From: Legionella sp.
GTDB taxonomy: Bacteria; Pseudomonadota; Gammaproteobacteria; Legionellales; Legionellaceae
Length of the DNA stretch: 64,000 bases
Direction of reading: 5' to 3'
NCBI GenBank assembly: GCA_017306715.1
Contig: JAFKHV010000011.1
Location: forward strand, 34,093-98,092
Every line of letters starts with the position of its first letter. Position 1 is the stretch's first letter. Below, piece after piece: positions 10,915-20,599 of this stretch. Position numbers and translations under genes: made by a program. The notes below the pieces were generated by a model, which did not search any database, was not told the DNA's origin, and saw only the letters and a program-made list of their open reading frames with translations.

Positions 10915-12267
10915 ATGCTCTTGACCTTAATCTATTTTTTATTAGCGCTGCTACTTTTAGTGACAGTTCACGAGTACGGACACTTCCAGGTTGCAAGGTG
11001 GTGTGGCGTAAAAGTTTTACGTTTCTCCTTTGGCTTTGGCGCCGTGTTAGCGCGTTGGCATGATAAAAAGGGAACCGAATATGCCTGGTCGCTTTTCCCT
11101 TTTGGTGGTTATGTAAAGATGCTGGATGAAAGCGAAGGTGAGGTACCGGAAGCCGAACGTCATCAGGCCTTCAACAATCAATCATTATGGAAACGAACCT
11201 TAATCGTATTTGCCGGACCTTTATTTAACTTTATATTTGCATTTGTTGCGCTCTGGTGTGTCTTGGTCATTGGCATGCAATCCTTAGCACCGATGATTGC
11301 TGCAGTGAAACCTGGAAGTATCGCTGCTCATGCTGGACTTACGTCTCAGCAAGAAATTATTTCTTTGGACAATCAAAAAATAAATAGTTGGCGCGATTTT
11401 CAATATGCGCTCATGCCTTTGGTGGGTTCTAAACAAACTATTGTATTAAAAGTAAAGTCTTTAACTGATGGACAAATCAAAGAGATAAAGCTTCCGTTGG
11501 CTCATTGGAAGATAGAAGATAAGAAAACCGATCCCTTATCAGGTTTAGGTATTGAACCATTCATCCCATCCATTCCGCCGATTATCGGTGAGGTGGTTAT
11601 TGATTCTCCTGCAGCTAAAGCAGGTTTAAAAGTAAATGATAAGATAATTAGTGTTGATGGTACCAAGCTATCGGATTGGCTTTATCTGGTTGATTATGTC
11701 CGTGCGCGCCCCAATACCCAGGTGGTTTTAGAAGTTAATCGTAAAAATCATATTGAAGAGATCCATGTTTATACGGGCAGTCTCGACCAGGGTGGTAAAC
11801 AAGAAGGATTTTTAGGTGTGCGCTCCAAGAAAGTTGATTGGCCTGCGCATTGGTTACGTCTTGAACGCGAAGCGCCCATTCCTGCTCTGAGTATAGCCTT
11901 AAAACAAACGCTGCATTTGACTGGAGCAACGTTTACTTTAATGGGAAGACTTGTAACCGGGCAATTAGGATTAAACAGTATCAGTGGCCCCGTGGGCATT
12001 GCTCAAGGGGCTGGAGATTCAGGTAGAGGCGGTCTTGCTTCCTACTTATTTTTCCTGGCTTTAGTAAGTATCAGTTTGGGGGCATTAAATCTATTACCAA
12101 TACCCATGCTGGATGGAGGGCATTTATTCTATTATCTCCTTGAATTCATTCAGAGAAAACCTGTTTCAGAGGGGTTAAAATCTGCCGGAGCTTATATTGG
12201 GTTGCTGGTGCTTGTTGCCTTAATGTTTATCGCCTTAACCAACGATATTTCCCGATTAACAAGTTAG
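10915..12267 (+). CDS. rseP: RseP-type site-2 membrane metalloprotease
   Basis: An intramembrane zinc protease that in relatives releases sigma-E by cutting RseA and clears signal-peptide remnants. The HEYGH zinc motif is at residues 19-23 in the first transmembrane segment. Two PDZ domains follow (about 115-195 and 205-290), and the second membrane motif (MLDGGH, Asp near 400) supplies the third ligand. The length of 450 matches the family. It sits between cdsA and bamA as in many proteobacteria, tying it to outer-membrane biogenesis. Confidence 0.95.
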   Translation: MLLTLIYFLLALLLLVTVHEYGHFQVARWCGVKVLRFSFGFGAVLARWHDKKGTEYAWSLFPFGGYVKMLDESEGEVPEAERHQAFNNQSLWKRTLIVFAGPLFNFIFAFVALWCVLVIGMQSLAPMIAAVKPGSIAAHAGLTSQQEIISLDNQKINSWRDFQYALMPLVGSKQTIVLKVKSLTDGQIKEIKLPLAHWKIEDKKTDPLSGLGIEPFIPSIPPIIGEVVIDSPAAKAGLKVNDKIISVDGTKLSDWLYLVDYVRARPNTQVVLEVNRKNHIEEIHVYTGSLDQGGKQEGFLGVRSKKVDWPAHWLRLEREAPIPALSIALKQTLHLTGATFTLMGRLVTGQLGLNSISGPVGIAQGAGDSGRGGLASYLFFLALVSISLGALNLLPIPMLDGGHLFYYLLEFIQRKPVSEGLKSAGAYIGLLVLVALMFIALTNDISRLTS

Positions 12268-12352
12268 GATGCGGAAAAATTTTTCTTAGTGAATATGAAG
12301 AAATATGAGCTGAATTTGGAATGGGTAAATAAAAAAGATAACGGGCATAAAC

Positions 12353-12379
12353 TTGACAGTGCCTATCAGTTCCTATAAA
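12353..12379 (+). promoter_or_regulatory. Possible promoter upstream of bamA
   Basis: TTGACA (12353-12358) and TATAAA (12374-12379) are separated by 15 bases, two short of ideal. They lie in the 232-base gap between rseP and bamA, about 120 bases before the bamA ATG. No convincing sigma-E type site was seen. Read-through from rseP is the alternative. Confidence 0.35.
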
Positions 12380-12499
12380 AAGTGAAGCAAAATTATATTC
12401 TTCAATTTGGTTACATGCTGTACTTCAATGTGCATGTTGTTTGAGCATTTCGCGGTTTATTCTGAAATTGCCTGAAGTTAAACTGGACGTAAAATAATA

Positions 12500-14812
12500 A
12501 TGAAAAAATTGAGTAGTAAATTAATCGCCGGGCTTTGTTGCTCCACGCTCTTGTCCTGGTCTCCTTATGCTTTGGCTGATGATGGATTTGTAGTACGCGG
12601 GATTAAAGTTACCGGTTTACAACGAATTTCTACAGGTACTGTACTTAACTACATTCCAGTTCAAGTTGGTGAAGAAGTTGATTCAAGCTCTACCGGTGAA
12701 ATCATTAAAACGCTTTATGAAACTGGTTTTTTTCAGTCGGTATCTTTAGAGCGTCAAGGTAATATTCTTATTGTGAATGTAGTTGAACGTGCAACTATTG
12801 GTGCGGTAAATATCACGGGCAATAAAGAAATTCCTACCGACAAGATGAAAGAGTTTCTCAAAGAAATGGGTTTGGTCAAGGGACGAGTTTTCCAAAAATC
12901 CACACTTGAACGTTTAGAGAAAGAGCTCAAAAAAGCGTACAATGCGCGCGGTAAATACAATGCACGAATTGAAACTCGTGTGTCACAACTTACTGATAAT
13001 CGGGTCGCTATTAACATTACCATTTCTGAAGGACGAGTTTCTCGAATTAAAGAAATTAAAATTATTGGGAATCATGATTTTTCTGATGGCGAGCTACGCT
13101 CTGAGCTAGCGTTATCCCGTGCGGGCTTATTTACATATTTCACCAAAAAAGACCAATATTCAAAATCAGGCATGGATGCATCGCTTGAGTCCTTACGCTC
13201 TTTTTATCTCGACCGCGGTTATTTAAAATTCAATATCGTTTCCTCACAAGTTTTGTTATCCCCCGATCGCAAAGATGTTTTTATTAATATCCATATTTAT
13301 GAAGGTCCCCAATACCATTTCTCCGGTTATCGTGTAGTGGGTAAAACCGTAGTTCCCCGAGAAAAGCTTGACTCAGTGATCCAGGTCAAAAAAGGGGCAG
13401 TCTTTTCACGAAAAAAAGTAACCGAATCGATTTCGGCAATTGGTTTAGTACTCGGGGATGTCGGGTATGGCTTCCCTGCAATTAATGCAGAACCCCAATT
13501 GAATGAAGAAAATAAAACCGTTTTCATAAATTTTGTTGTTGATCCAGGACGCCATGTCTATGTGCGTCGTATCAAATTCCATGGAAATACCAAAACAAGT
13601 GACTATGTCTTGCGAAGTGTTATCCGCCAGGATGAAGGTGGTTTATTGTCATTGCATAACATAAAAGAATCGGAACGTCATTTACGCTTATTGGGTTATT
13701 TAAAAAACGTTGATATAAAAACTAATCCAGTACCTGGGGCAAATAATCAGGTCGATTTGGATGTACAAGTTGAGGAGGCCCCTTCAGCTGAGGCGAGTGC
13801 ATCAGTAGGTTATGGTACGAATGGTTATCAGCTCAATGCATCGATTAATCAGCATAACTTTATGGGAACGGGTCGTTCTATGGGCGCTGCATTTACGTCG
13901 AGTAAATGGGGTCAAGACTATAACATCAATTATTACAATCCATTTTATACTGAAACGGGAATTGGACGTGGCATTAACCTTTATTTCGCTCGGGTGGATC
14001 CAAGAAACTTAAATGTGAGTACCTACAGTTCGAATCGTTTTGGTGGCGATGTGAACTATAATTTCCCCTTAGGTGAAGCAAGTAGTTTTCAGATAGGATA
14101 TGGTTATCAAGATATTGATATTAAATCTGTAGGCTATGTAATCCCAATTCAGAACTTCGTAGATGTTTACGGAAAGCATTTCCAGGAAATCAGATTATCT
14201 TCAGGATGGGCACGTAACAGTTACGATCAGTTTCCTTATCCGACCCGAGGTCTTAATCAGCAGCTTACAGCTGTTGTTGCGCTACCAGCCTCAAATAATT
14301 CTTTATCTTATTACAAGAGCTCGTATCAGGCACGTTTGTACCAGCCAGTTACGCGGGGATGGATAATTTCCCTACAAGGATTTGTCGGATACGGTAATAT
14401 GTTTAACAATCAAGGTTTGCCGTTCTTTGAAAACTATTATGCAGGTGGTACTGCACAGCCCGGGCAGGTTCGCGGTTATGATAGTTTCTCCCTAGGACCT
14501 TTAGATAACTTCCACAATTCTTTAGGGGGTAATTTACTAACCAGCGCCAGTGCGGGAATTATTCTTCCTTACCCATTAAGCCGTGACACGGTTCGCACCA
14601 CGGTGTTCGCTGATGCCGGTAATGTGTTTGCTCCAAATACTTTACCAATATTTACCGGATTTGATGCAGGCCCAATTCGTTATTCAGCGGGTGTCTCAGT
14701 TGAATGGCGTTCACCATTCGGTCCTTTAGCATTTAGCGTCGCTAAAGCGCTTAATCTGCAGCGTTACGATCAGCCGCAAATTTTCCAACTTGCTTTATCC
14801 TCTGGATTTTAA
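12500..14812 (+). CDS. bamA: Outer membrane protein assembly factor BamA
   Basis: The Omp85-family core of the BAM complex, which folds and inserts beta-barrel proteins into the outer membrane. The 770-residue protein has a signal peptide (1-26, ending ALA), five POTRA repeats (about 27-420) and a 16-strand barrel (about 430-770) ending in Phe, the usual outer-membrane targeting residue. The barrel contains the VRGY motif of the lid loop at about 660. It is followed directly by its periplasmic partner skp and by lipid A genes, the classic envelope cluster. Confidence 0.97.
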   Translation: MKKLSSKLIAGLCCSTLLSWSPYALADDGFVVRGIKVTGLQRISTGTVLNYIPVQVGEEVDSSSTGEIIKTLYETGFFQSVSLERQGNILIVNVVERATIGAVNITGNKEIPTDKMKEFLKEMGLVKGRVFQKSTLERLEKELKKAYNARGKYNARIETRVSQLTDNRVAINITISEGRVSRIKEIKIIGNHDFSDGELRSELALSRAGLFTYFTKKDQYSKSGMDASLESLRSFYLDRGYLKFNIVSSQVLLSPDRKDVFINIHIYEGPQYHFSGYRVVGKTVVPREKLDSVIQVKKGAVFSRKKVTESISAIGLVLGDVGYGFPAINAEPQLNEENKTVFINFVVDPGRHVYVRRIKFHGNTKTSDYVLRSVIRQDEGGLLSLHNIKESERHLRLLGYLKNVDIKTNPVPGANNQVDLDVQVEEAPSAEASASVGYGTNGYQLNASINQHNFMGTGRSMGAAFTSSKWGQDYNINYYNPFYTETGIGRGINLYFARVDPRNLNVSTYSSNRFGGDVNYNFPLGEASSFQIGYGYQDIDIKSVGYVIPIQNFVDVYGKHFQEIRLSSGWARNSYDQFPYPTRGLNQQLTAVVALPASNNSLSYYKSSYQARLYQPVTRGWIISLQGFVGYGNMFNNQGLPFFENYYAGGTAQPGQVRGYDSFSLGPLDNFHNSLGGNLLTSASAGIILPYPLSRDTVRTTVFADAGNVFAPNTLPIFTGFDAGPIRYSAGVSVEWRSPFGPLAFSVAKALNLQRYDQPQIFQLALSSGF

Positions 14813-14845
14813 GCACGCTGTATGGCTTAATTTTCAAGTGTCAGG

Positions 14846-14871
14846 GCAACCAGAAAAGTTTTTCTGGTTGC
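14846..14871. promoter_or_regulatory. Strong hairpin between bamA and skp
   Basis: Twelve perfectly complementary bases on each side (GCAACCAGAAAA / TTTTCTGGTTGC) with almost no loop. There is no T tract after it, so partial termination, mRNA end protection or a processing site are all possible. It lies between two genes expected to be needed in different amounts. Confidence 0.5.
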
Positions 14872-14933
14872 ACATATCGCAACCTAAATCGAATTATGCT
14901 AGCATCATGCACTTTAAACGAGGAGAGTGTGTA

Positions 14934-15431
14934 ATGAAACGGTTAATCAGTGTTTTTGCCATTTTAACAAGCTTTTTTGCTGCACAAGCGTTTGCTGATG
15001 CTGCCAAGATTGGTATCGTTGATTTGCAAAAGTTAATGCAAACATCAAGTCAGATGAAAGAAATTCAACAAAAATTAGAAAAAGAGTTCAAACCACGTCG
15101 CGAAAAGTTAATTGCTATGGAAGCAAACTGGAAAGCAGATGTTGAAAAATTCAAGCGTGACAGCGCGATTATGAGCCAAAATCAAAAGAAAGATCTAGAG
15201 AAAAAGCTTTTTCGTGCCCAGCAACAACTGGAACGTGATAATCAACAATATCAACAAGATTTAAGCACTGCACAAAACGAAGCTATGGAAGCCTTATATA
15301 CGAAGGTTCGTGCTGCGATTTCCAAAGTTGCAAAAGACGAAAAATATGATTTGATTGTTCAAAAAGATGCCGCACCATTTAGCAGCGAAACATTGGATAT
15401 AACAGATAAAGTTGTTAAAGCAATTAACTAA
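14934..15431 (+). CDS. skp: Periplasmic chaperone Skp/OmpH
   Basis: A 165-residue holding chaperone for unfolded outer-membrane proteins on the way to BamA. It has a signal peptide (residues 1-22, AQAFADA) followed by the Skp start [11 protein letters not shown], then a long charged coiled coil (about 45-125) forming the tentacles. The ATG at 14934 was chosen over an earlier in-frame start because GAGGAGAG lies at 14920-14927 and it gives a clean signal peptide. lpxD follows 14 bases later. Confidence 0.92.
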   Translation: MKRLISVFAILTSFFAAQAFADAAKIGIVDLQKLMQTSSQMKEIQQKLEKEFKPRREKLIAMEANWKADVEKFKRDSAIMSQNQKKDLEKKLFRAQQQLERDNQQYQQDLSTAQNEAMEALYTKVRAAISKVAKDEKYDLIVQKDAAPFSSETLDITDKVVKAIN

Positions 15432-15445
15432 GCGCCATAATTCGC

Positions 15446-16462
15446 TTGTTTACTCTAGCGCAACTGGCAAAAAAACTGAATGGTATGCTCTGTGGAAATG
15501 CAGAGCATGTCATCACCTCTTATGCTTCATTAAGTAGGGCTCAATTACCTGATGTCTCCTACTACGAATCCCATTTACCGCACATCCTGCTACAACAGAC
15601 AAAGGCGGGCGTTGTCTTACTCAAAGAGTCTCATGCTTTACAGTGCCAGCAAAATTACATTGTAGTCGAGTCGCCTCAAAAAGCTATTGAGCATTTAATT
15701 TCCTTATTACCACAGCCATTACCCGAGCCATCTCGAGGCATTTCTGCCAGTGCCCGCATTCATTCTACAGCACTAGTCAGTGATGATGCGGTTATAGGGG
15801 ATCATGTGCTCATTGGACCGGGCGTAAAGCTTGCTTCCGGTGTAACCATTGGTGCGCATACAGTTATTGAAGCGCACGTAACTATCGGAGAACTTACCCA
15901 AATCGCGTCACATGTTACCATTCATCCTCACTGTCAAATTGGTGCCAATGTACTAATTAACAGTGGTTGTGTTCTGGGCGCATCTCCTTTTAATTACGCG
16001 AAACAGAGGGGGCAGTGGTTGCAAGAACCAGTGGTCGGTGGCGTAATTATTGCTGATAAGGTACACATAGGTGCTAACTCAGTTATCGATAGGGGTACCT
16101 TAAACGATACTTATATCGGTGAAGGCGTAGTTATCGATAATTTAGTGCAGATTGCTCATGATGTAATAATTGGCCCTCATACCTCTATTGCGGGTTGTGC
16201 GGCTATTGCCGCCTTTGCATCCATTGGCGCTGATTGCATTATCGGGGGGGCGAGTACCATTGCCGCTCATGTTCATATAAACGAAAATATTGTAATTACC
16301 GGAACAACCCCAGTCGTAAAATCACTAAAAAAACCTGGTATTTACTCAGCAGGTATTCTCGTTGATGAGCATAATCGCTGGCGAAAAAATGCCTCGCGTT
16401 TTAACCGGCTAGACGATTACATTAGCCGTTTAAAGAAACTTGAACAGGACTTTACCAAATAA
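15446..16462 (+). CDS. lpxD: UDP-3-O-acylglucosamine N-acyltransferase (TTG start)
   Basis: Adds the N-linked hydroxyacyl chain to UDP-3-O-acyl-glucosamine, the third step of lipid A synthesis. The 338-residue protein has an N-terminal uridine-binding domain (1-100), a left-handed beta helix of hexapeptide repeats (about 105-300) and a C-terminal helix (310-338). The catalytic His sits in [10 protein letters not shown]. The TTG at 15446 gives the family N-terminus ([10 protein letters not shown]); the next ATG would remove it. There is no good ribosome site, so coupling to skp is likely. Confidence 0.94.
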   Translation: MFTLAQLAKKLNGMLCGNAEHVITSYASLSRAQLPDVSYYESHLPHILLQQTKAGVVLLKESHALQCQQNYIVVESPQKAIEHLISLLPQPLPEPSRGISASARIHSTALVSDDAVIGDHVLIGPGVKLASGVTIGAHTVIEAHVTIGELTQIASHVTIHPHCQIGANVLINSGCVLGASPFNYAKQRGQWLQEPVVGGVIIADKVHIGANSVIDRGTLNDTYIGEGVVIDNLVQIAHDVIIGPHTSIAGCAAIAAFASIGADCIIGGASTIAAHVHINENIVITGTTPVVKSLKKPGIYSAGILVDEHNRWRKNASRFNRLDDYISRLKKLEQDFTK

Positions 16463-16547
16463 ACCTTTTTCTAATTGATTTAGATTGAGTAAAAAAGGAT
16501 AATAGTTCCTCATTTTCTTAACTAATTAATAATAAACGGAACTACAT

Positions 16548-16994
16548 ATGAGCGATTCAACGCTGGATATTAGGCAAATACTCGAGTTATTGCCACACCG
16601 TTACCCGATATTACTTGTTGACAAGGTTATTGATTACAAACCTTTCGAGTATCTAAAAGCATTAAAAAATGTTTCAATAAATGAACCTATTTTTACCGGC
16701 CACTTTCCCAAGAACCCAGTAATGCCAGGAGTTCTTATGCTAGAGGCTTTAGCTCAGGCTTGTGGCATTTTATCTGCAGTATCAGAGGCCCACTCCGAAA
16801 ATACCATTCTTTTGTTCGCAGGTATCGATAAGGCAAAATTTAAACAAATCGTGGTGCCAGGGGATCAATTGCGCCTCGAAGTTCGGTTTGTCGGCAAAAA
16901 AAGAGAATTTTGGCGTATGCATGGTGAGGCTTTTGTGGGTGAAAAACTGGCTTGCTCCGCTGATTTGTTAAGCGCAGTTAAGGAAGTAAAATAG
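16548..16994 (+). CDS. fabZ: 3-hydroxyacyl-ACP dehydratase FabZ
   Basis: Dehydrates 3-hydroxyacyl-ACP in fatty-acid elongation and competes with LpxA for 3-hydroxyacyl-ACP. This hot-dog fold protein of 148 residues has His52 in FTGHFPKNPVMPG and Glu66 in MLEALAQ as the catalytic pair. Its stop codon overlaps the lpxA GTG start by one base (TAGTG), the usual lpxD-fabZ-lpxA operon. Confidence 0.97.
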   Translation: MSDSTLDIRQILELLPHRYPILLVDKVIDYKPFEYLKALKNVSINEPIFTGHFPKNPVMPGVLMLEALAQACGILSAVSEAHSENTILLFAGIDKAKFKQIVVPGDQLRLEVRFVGKKREFWRMHGEAFVGEKLACSADLLSAVKEVK

Positions 16995-17764
16995 TGATTG
17001 ATGAACGAGCAATAATCCATCCTCAGGCCAAAATTGCAGCTAATGTAACCATTAGTCCTGGTGCTGTAATTGGTGCAGATGTGGAAATTGGAGAAAATAC
17101 CTGGATTGGCCCCTATGCGGTAATTGAGGGGCCAACTAAAATAGGTAAGAACAATAAAATATTTCAATTTGCCTCTTTAGGTAATGCCCCGCAAGACATT
17201 ACCTATAAGGGTGAGCCTACGTGGCTTGAAATTGGCGACAATAATATCATTCGTGAATACTGTATGATAAGTCGAGGTACGGCTAAGAGCGCGGGCATAA
17301 CTCGTATTGGCAATGATAATTTTTTAATGGCTTACTCCCATATTGGGCATGATTGTATTTTAGGTAATAATATAATCATCATCAATTACGGCGCGCTTTC
17401 TGGCCATGTAACTGTTCAGGATTATGCAATTATCGGTGGTTATGCGGCAATTCATCAATTCTGTCATATTGGTGCCTACGCCTTTATTGCACGCGCCACT
17501 TATGTGACTAAAGATGTACTGCCTTATGTCATGATTGCAGGATATACATCCTCTGTTTATGGCATTAATACCGTTGGCTTACGTCGAAGAGGCTTTTCTT
17601 CTGAAGCAATTAGTGGATTGCGGCGTGCTTACAAGGTCATTTTTAGAAAGGGTTACACAGTACAACAATCAGTTGCAGAATTAGAAATAATGCAAGGGGA
17701 GTGTCCAGAGGTAATTCCGATGATTGATATGCTCAATCAATCAACAAGGGGAATTGTTCGATAA
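16994..17764 (+). CDS. lpxA: UDP-N-acetylglucosamine acyltransferase (GTG start)
   Basis: First step of lipid A synthesis: moves a 3-hydroxyacyl chain from ACP to UDP-GlcNAc. 256 residues of left-handed beta helix followed by a helical C-terminus, with the catalytic His in FLMAYSHIGHD. The GTG start overlaps the fabZ stop by one base, so translation is coupled, and AAGGAAG lies just upstream. lpxB, which often follows, is not present; the operon ends here, followed by a strong hairpin. Confidence 0.96.
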   Translation: MIDERAIIHPQAKIAANVTISPGAVIGADVEIGENTWIGPYAVIEGPTKIGKNNKIFQFASLGNAPQDITYKGEPTWLEIGDNNIIREYCMISRGTAKSAGITRIGNDNFLMAYSHIGHDCILGNNIIIINYGALSGHVTVQDYAIIGGYAAIHQFCHIGAYAFIARATYVTKDVLPYVMIAGYTSSVYGINTVGLRRRGFSSEAISGLRRAYKVIFRKGYTVQQSVAELEIMQGECPEVIPMIDMLNQSTRGIVR

Positions 17765-17827
17765 TTCCTTTGTAAATTTACTCTGTAGTCTTTTTCCCTT
17801 TAGAATAAACTATGTCATCTACAATTC

Positions 17828-17854
17828 AGGCGCTGATCGTGAGCATTAGCGCCT
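17828..17854 (+). terminator. Hairpin after lpxA
   Basis: AGGCGCTGAT pairs with ATTAGCGCCT (one G-T pair) around a seven-base loop, 63 bases after the lpxA stop. It lacks a following T tract. It is the only strong structure in the 300-base gap apart from the regulatory elements listed for the next gene. Confidence 0.45.
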
Positions 17855-17972
17855 AAATCACTCTAAATTCAAATTACTTCCGATGATTCCATATGCATCT
17901 AAGGCGTTGAGCGGAGTTTTTATTGTTCTTAAAATCTACCATCGATTGTTAAATTATTGTAAATAATATGTT

Positions 17973-17992
17973 CTTAATGCTCTCTTAATAAA
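17973..17992 (+). promoter_or_regulatory. PmrA-type direct repeat
   Basis: Two nine-base half sites, CTTAATGCT and CTTAATAAA, are separated by two bases, giving the 11-base repeat of the Legionella PmrA box (CTTAATATT-N2-CTTAATATT, recalled from the effector literature). Each half keeps CTTAAT. An A/T-rich -10 candidate (TATTAT at 18006-18011 or TATATT at 18011-18016) follows. PmrA activates many Dot/Icm effector genes, so this site supports that role for the next gene. Confidence 0.6.
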
Positions 17993-18064
17993 CAAAACGC
18001 AAAGCTATTATATATTTTAATTAGAAAATATTGAAATTTCTAATTATTTAGAGCTGAGGTGTCT

Positions 18065-20536
18065 ATGGGCATCAAAAGAGTAGATTTAATAAAACTCGCT
18101 GGGGAATGTGAGCGTTTGCTAAGTAATGACGAGAGCTTGCGTAGTCGTTTTGAGTCCTCAATTAATCATTGGTTAGGTATTATTAAACAATTCCCTGATG
18201 AGCAACCCGCCGCTGGAGAGGTTAGTAATTTAACCTTGTTTAATCAGTTTAAACAAGCAGATGGTGCTTTGAGGCAGATTAAAAAAAATATTGCGACAAC
18301 TATTGGCCCCACAGCTTTTTTAACTGACGAACAAAAATTTAGTGCGTTAAAATCACAAATCTCTCAAGATTTAAGTCAAGCTAAGCCTTATCTCCAGAAC
18401 AGTGAGCCTAATTCCCACTTACAAACATTAATTAATCAGATTACTCATCAAGAAAAACAAGCCTATCCTAATTTACTGCGGATGATTAACCAGGGATTGC
18501 AAAATAAAGCCGCACCGCTATCGTACGCAGACGCAAATAATTTATTGCGATCATATCAGCAGCAGTGGCAACAATTGGATAAAGAACTACGTGCCCAGTA
18601 CGTCCAGATAATCGAAGCTCAGGATACGCGACAAGCTCAACGTGAAGCTCTGGCAGCAACACTGAATAATGCAAAAAGCTTAATCAATCGCGCGCAAATG
18701 CCGGGTGACGACCCCAAAATTTCAGAATACAAAAATCACTTACAGGAAAAAATAATCCAAGCTGAAAATGATAATGTAGGTAATATCCAGGAGGTTATAC
18801 AAGCATTAAATCTGGATATTGCAGAATTAAATCAGCTACTGATAAGCCAGGAACAGGCACGTATTCAAAATAAAGCTGAGATGAACCAAAATATCATTGA
18901 TTTGACCTTTGCTTTTGAGGGACGTTCAAAAGAGCTGATACAACAACGGAAGGAAGCGGGTTTAGATAGTGATGTGGTAAAGGATCTTGCACAAGCCTTT
19001 CGTGAGGAAAATTCGCATTACCCCCTTTCAGCAGATGCTTCCCACGAAGAAGTCATCTCGTTTACCAAGCAAAAATTAGATAATTTGCGAGCAATCAGTT
19101 TACAACTAGAGGAGCACATTCAAGCAACTCAAGAGGAATTAAGTCGATTAGCGCAGGATAAAATAACGCCATTGAAAGATAATATCGCTCAGCAATTTTT
19201 AAAGCTCGAGACACAGTTAGAGCCCTTTAGAAGTAACTTGTCAGACGTCGATTACCAACAATTTTTAGTCATTAAATCAATTCATGATGAAGTGATGAAT
19301 CTGGATAATCAAAAAGTAAATAGTGTGGAGCTTTCTAAACAGATGCAATCACAATTGCTGAATACGCAAGAGAAATTTACTATGCAAATTTCTGAGTTTG
19401 ATGCAGTCTTGGCAGAACACCGAGCGGCACAGGCGCTTGCAGAAAATTTTACACTAGCTGAATTAAGTGATTATGCGCAAAATCATGAGGATAAATCGAC
19501 CTTATTAAATTATGTCCAGGACTATGGTCATATTAACCAAATTGAGGCAGCATATATTCTAAAAAATGCAAATCTTTTGGATACAGCAAAAGAAAGACTA
19601 TCAGACAAAGCTTTTTGTGAAGCAGTAATAAAGTTGAATCACCTTGACCAGGCAACTTCTACACATCTGGACGCCCTTATAGCAAGTAAGCGTAAAGTGG
19701 AATTTTTCCTTCATGGCAATCATGTTCAGGCGCAAGATATTAACCAGTCAGATACGCTTCTTTTTGAAGATGATAAGCAGTTTAAACAATGGGTAATATC
19801 CATGTTTTTGCATAAGGATAAAAAAGATACATTAATAGAATCTTTAGAGCGGATTAAAACACTTGCCCCAAAACAATATCGTCAGGATTTGTTTATGCTG
19901 GCGCAACAGAATGAAAACTTTGCTAAATTATTAGAAAAATCCGAACGGATTGAATTAGTTATTCCGTTCCTGTCGACTATTGTTTCAGCTAGTGAAGAGG
20001 CATCCTCAGTAAAAGTTATAAGAGGAAAAAACTATACTCGAGACGATCTAATCGCTCTATTAAATGATCGCGCTGAGGCACAAATATCCCTAATCTCAAA
20101 AACTTTAACCTTCACGGATCAAAAATTAGAAAAAATACAAAAATTAAGTAATACTAAAAACCTTGAAATTACAGAGAAAAGCAATACCTTAAATGAATTC
20201 AGGCATAGAAGTTTGGAAATTTTTCTTGAAAAAGATCAACCCTTAGAGCAGGAAAAGCTTCTTTCTAAAGCGGCACATCAGATATTTCCAAGTAATGATT
20301 GGGGTAAAAAGATAATTAACTCTCTTATCGGTTTTATCAATAAAGTAGTTCATCTTTTCTCTAAAGAAGCTGATGAAATAAAACCTCTCCCGAGTACCAC
20401 TCAAAAACAATATCGCCATACCTTAAAAGAAGGCAGAGATCAGCATAATGAGCTCGATAAAAAACCTTTACGAAATGATGACGAACGAATTAAAGAATAT
20501 GATGATGATGTTGCATCCAATCCGGCACCAACCTAA
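18065..20536 (+). CDS. Large coiled-coil protein, candidate Dot/Icm effector
   Basis: 823 residues, strongly Gln/Asn/Lys/Glu-rich, with long predicted coiled coils (about 70-460 and 640-720) and no signal peptide; a moderately hydrophobic patch near residues 750-765 may contact membranes. No enzyme motif was recognised. The ATG at 18065 was preferred over the GTG six bases earlier because GAGG at 18056-18059 is correctly spaced. A PmrA-type box lies about 75 bases upstream. The C-terminal 30 residues are hydrophilic and acidic (DDERIKEYDDD) and end SNPAPT, compatible with but not proof of a type IV secretion signal. It stands alone between lpxA and def. Confidence 0.6.
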   Translation: MGIKRVDLIKLAGECERLLSNDESLRSRFESSINHWLGIIKQFPDEQPAAGEVSNLTLFNQFKQADGALRQIKKNIATTIGPTAFLTDEQKFSALKSQISQDLSQAKPYLQNSEPNSHLQTLINQITHQEKQAYPNLLRMINQGLQNKAAPLSYADANNLLRSYQQQWQQLDKELRAQYVQIIEAQDTRQAQREALAATLNNAKSLINRAQMPGDDPKISEYKNHLQEKIIQAENDNVGNIQEVIQALNLDIAELNQLLISQEQARIQNKAEMNQNIIDLTFAFEGRSKELIQQRKEAGLDSDVVKDLAQAFREENSHYPLSADASHEEVISFTKQKLDNLRAISLQLEEHIQATQEELSRLAQDKITPLKDNIAQQFLKLETQLEPFRSNLSDVDYQQFLVIKSIHDEVMNLDNQKVNSVELSKQMQSQLLNTQEKFTMQISEFDAVLAEHRAAQALAENFTLAELSDYAQNHEDKSTLLNYVQDYGHINQIEAAYILKNANLLDTAKERLSDKAFCEAVIKLNHLDQATSTHLDALIASKRKVEFFLHGNHVQAQDINQSDTLLFEDDKQFKQWVISMFLHKDKKDTLIESLERIKTLAPKQYRQDLFMLAQQNENFAKLLEKSERIELVIPFLSTIVSASEEASSVKVIRGKNYTRDDLIALLNDRAEAQISLISKTLTFTDQKLEKIQKLSNTKNLEITEKSNTLNEFRHRSLEIFLEKDQPLEQEKLLSKAAHQIFPSNDWGKKIINSLIGFINKVVHLFSKEADEIKPLPSTTQKQYRHTLKEGRDQHNELDKKPLRNDDERIKEYDDDVASNPAPT

Positions 20537-20599
20537 TAACTGTATAAAATAAATGCATTAACTATAATTAAAGAATCATCCACCTCTGGATTATTCATT

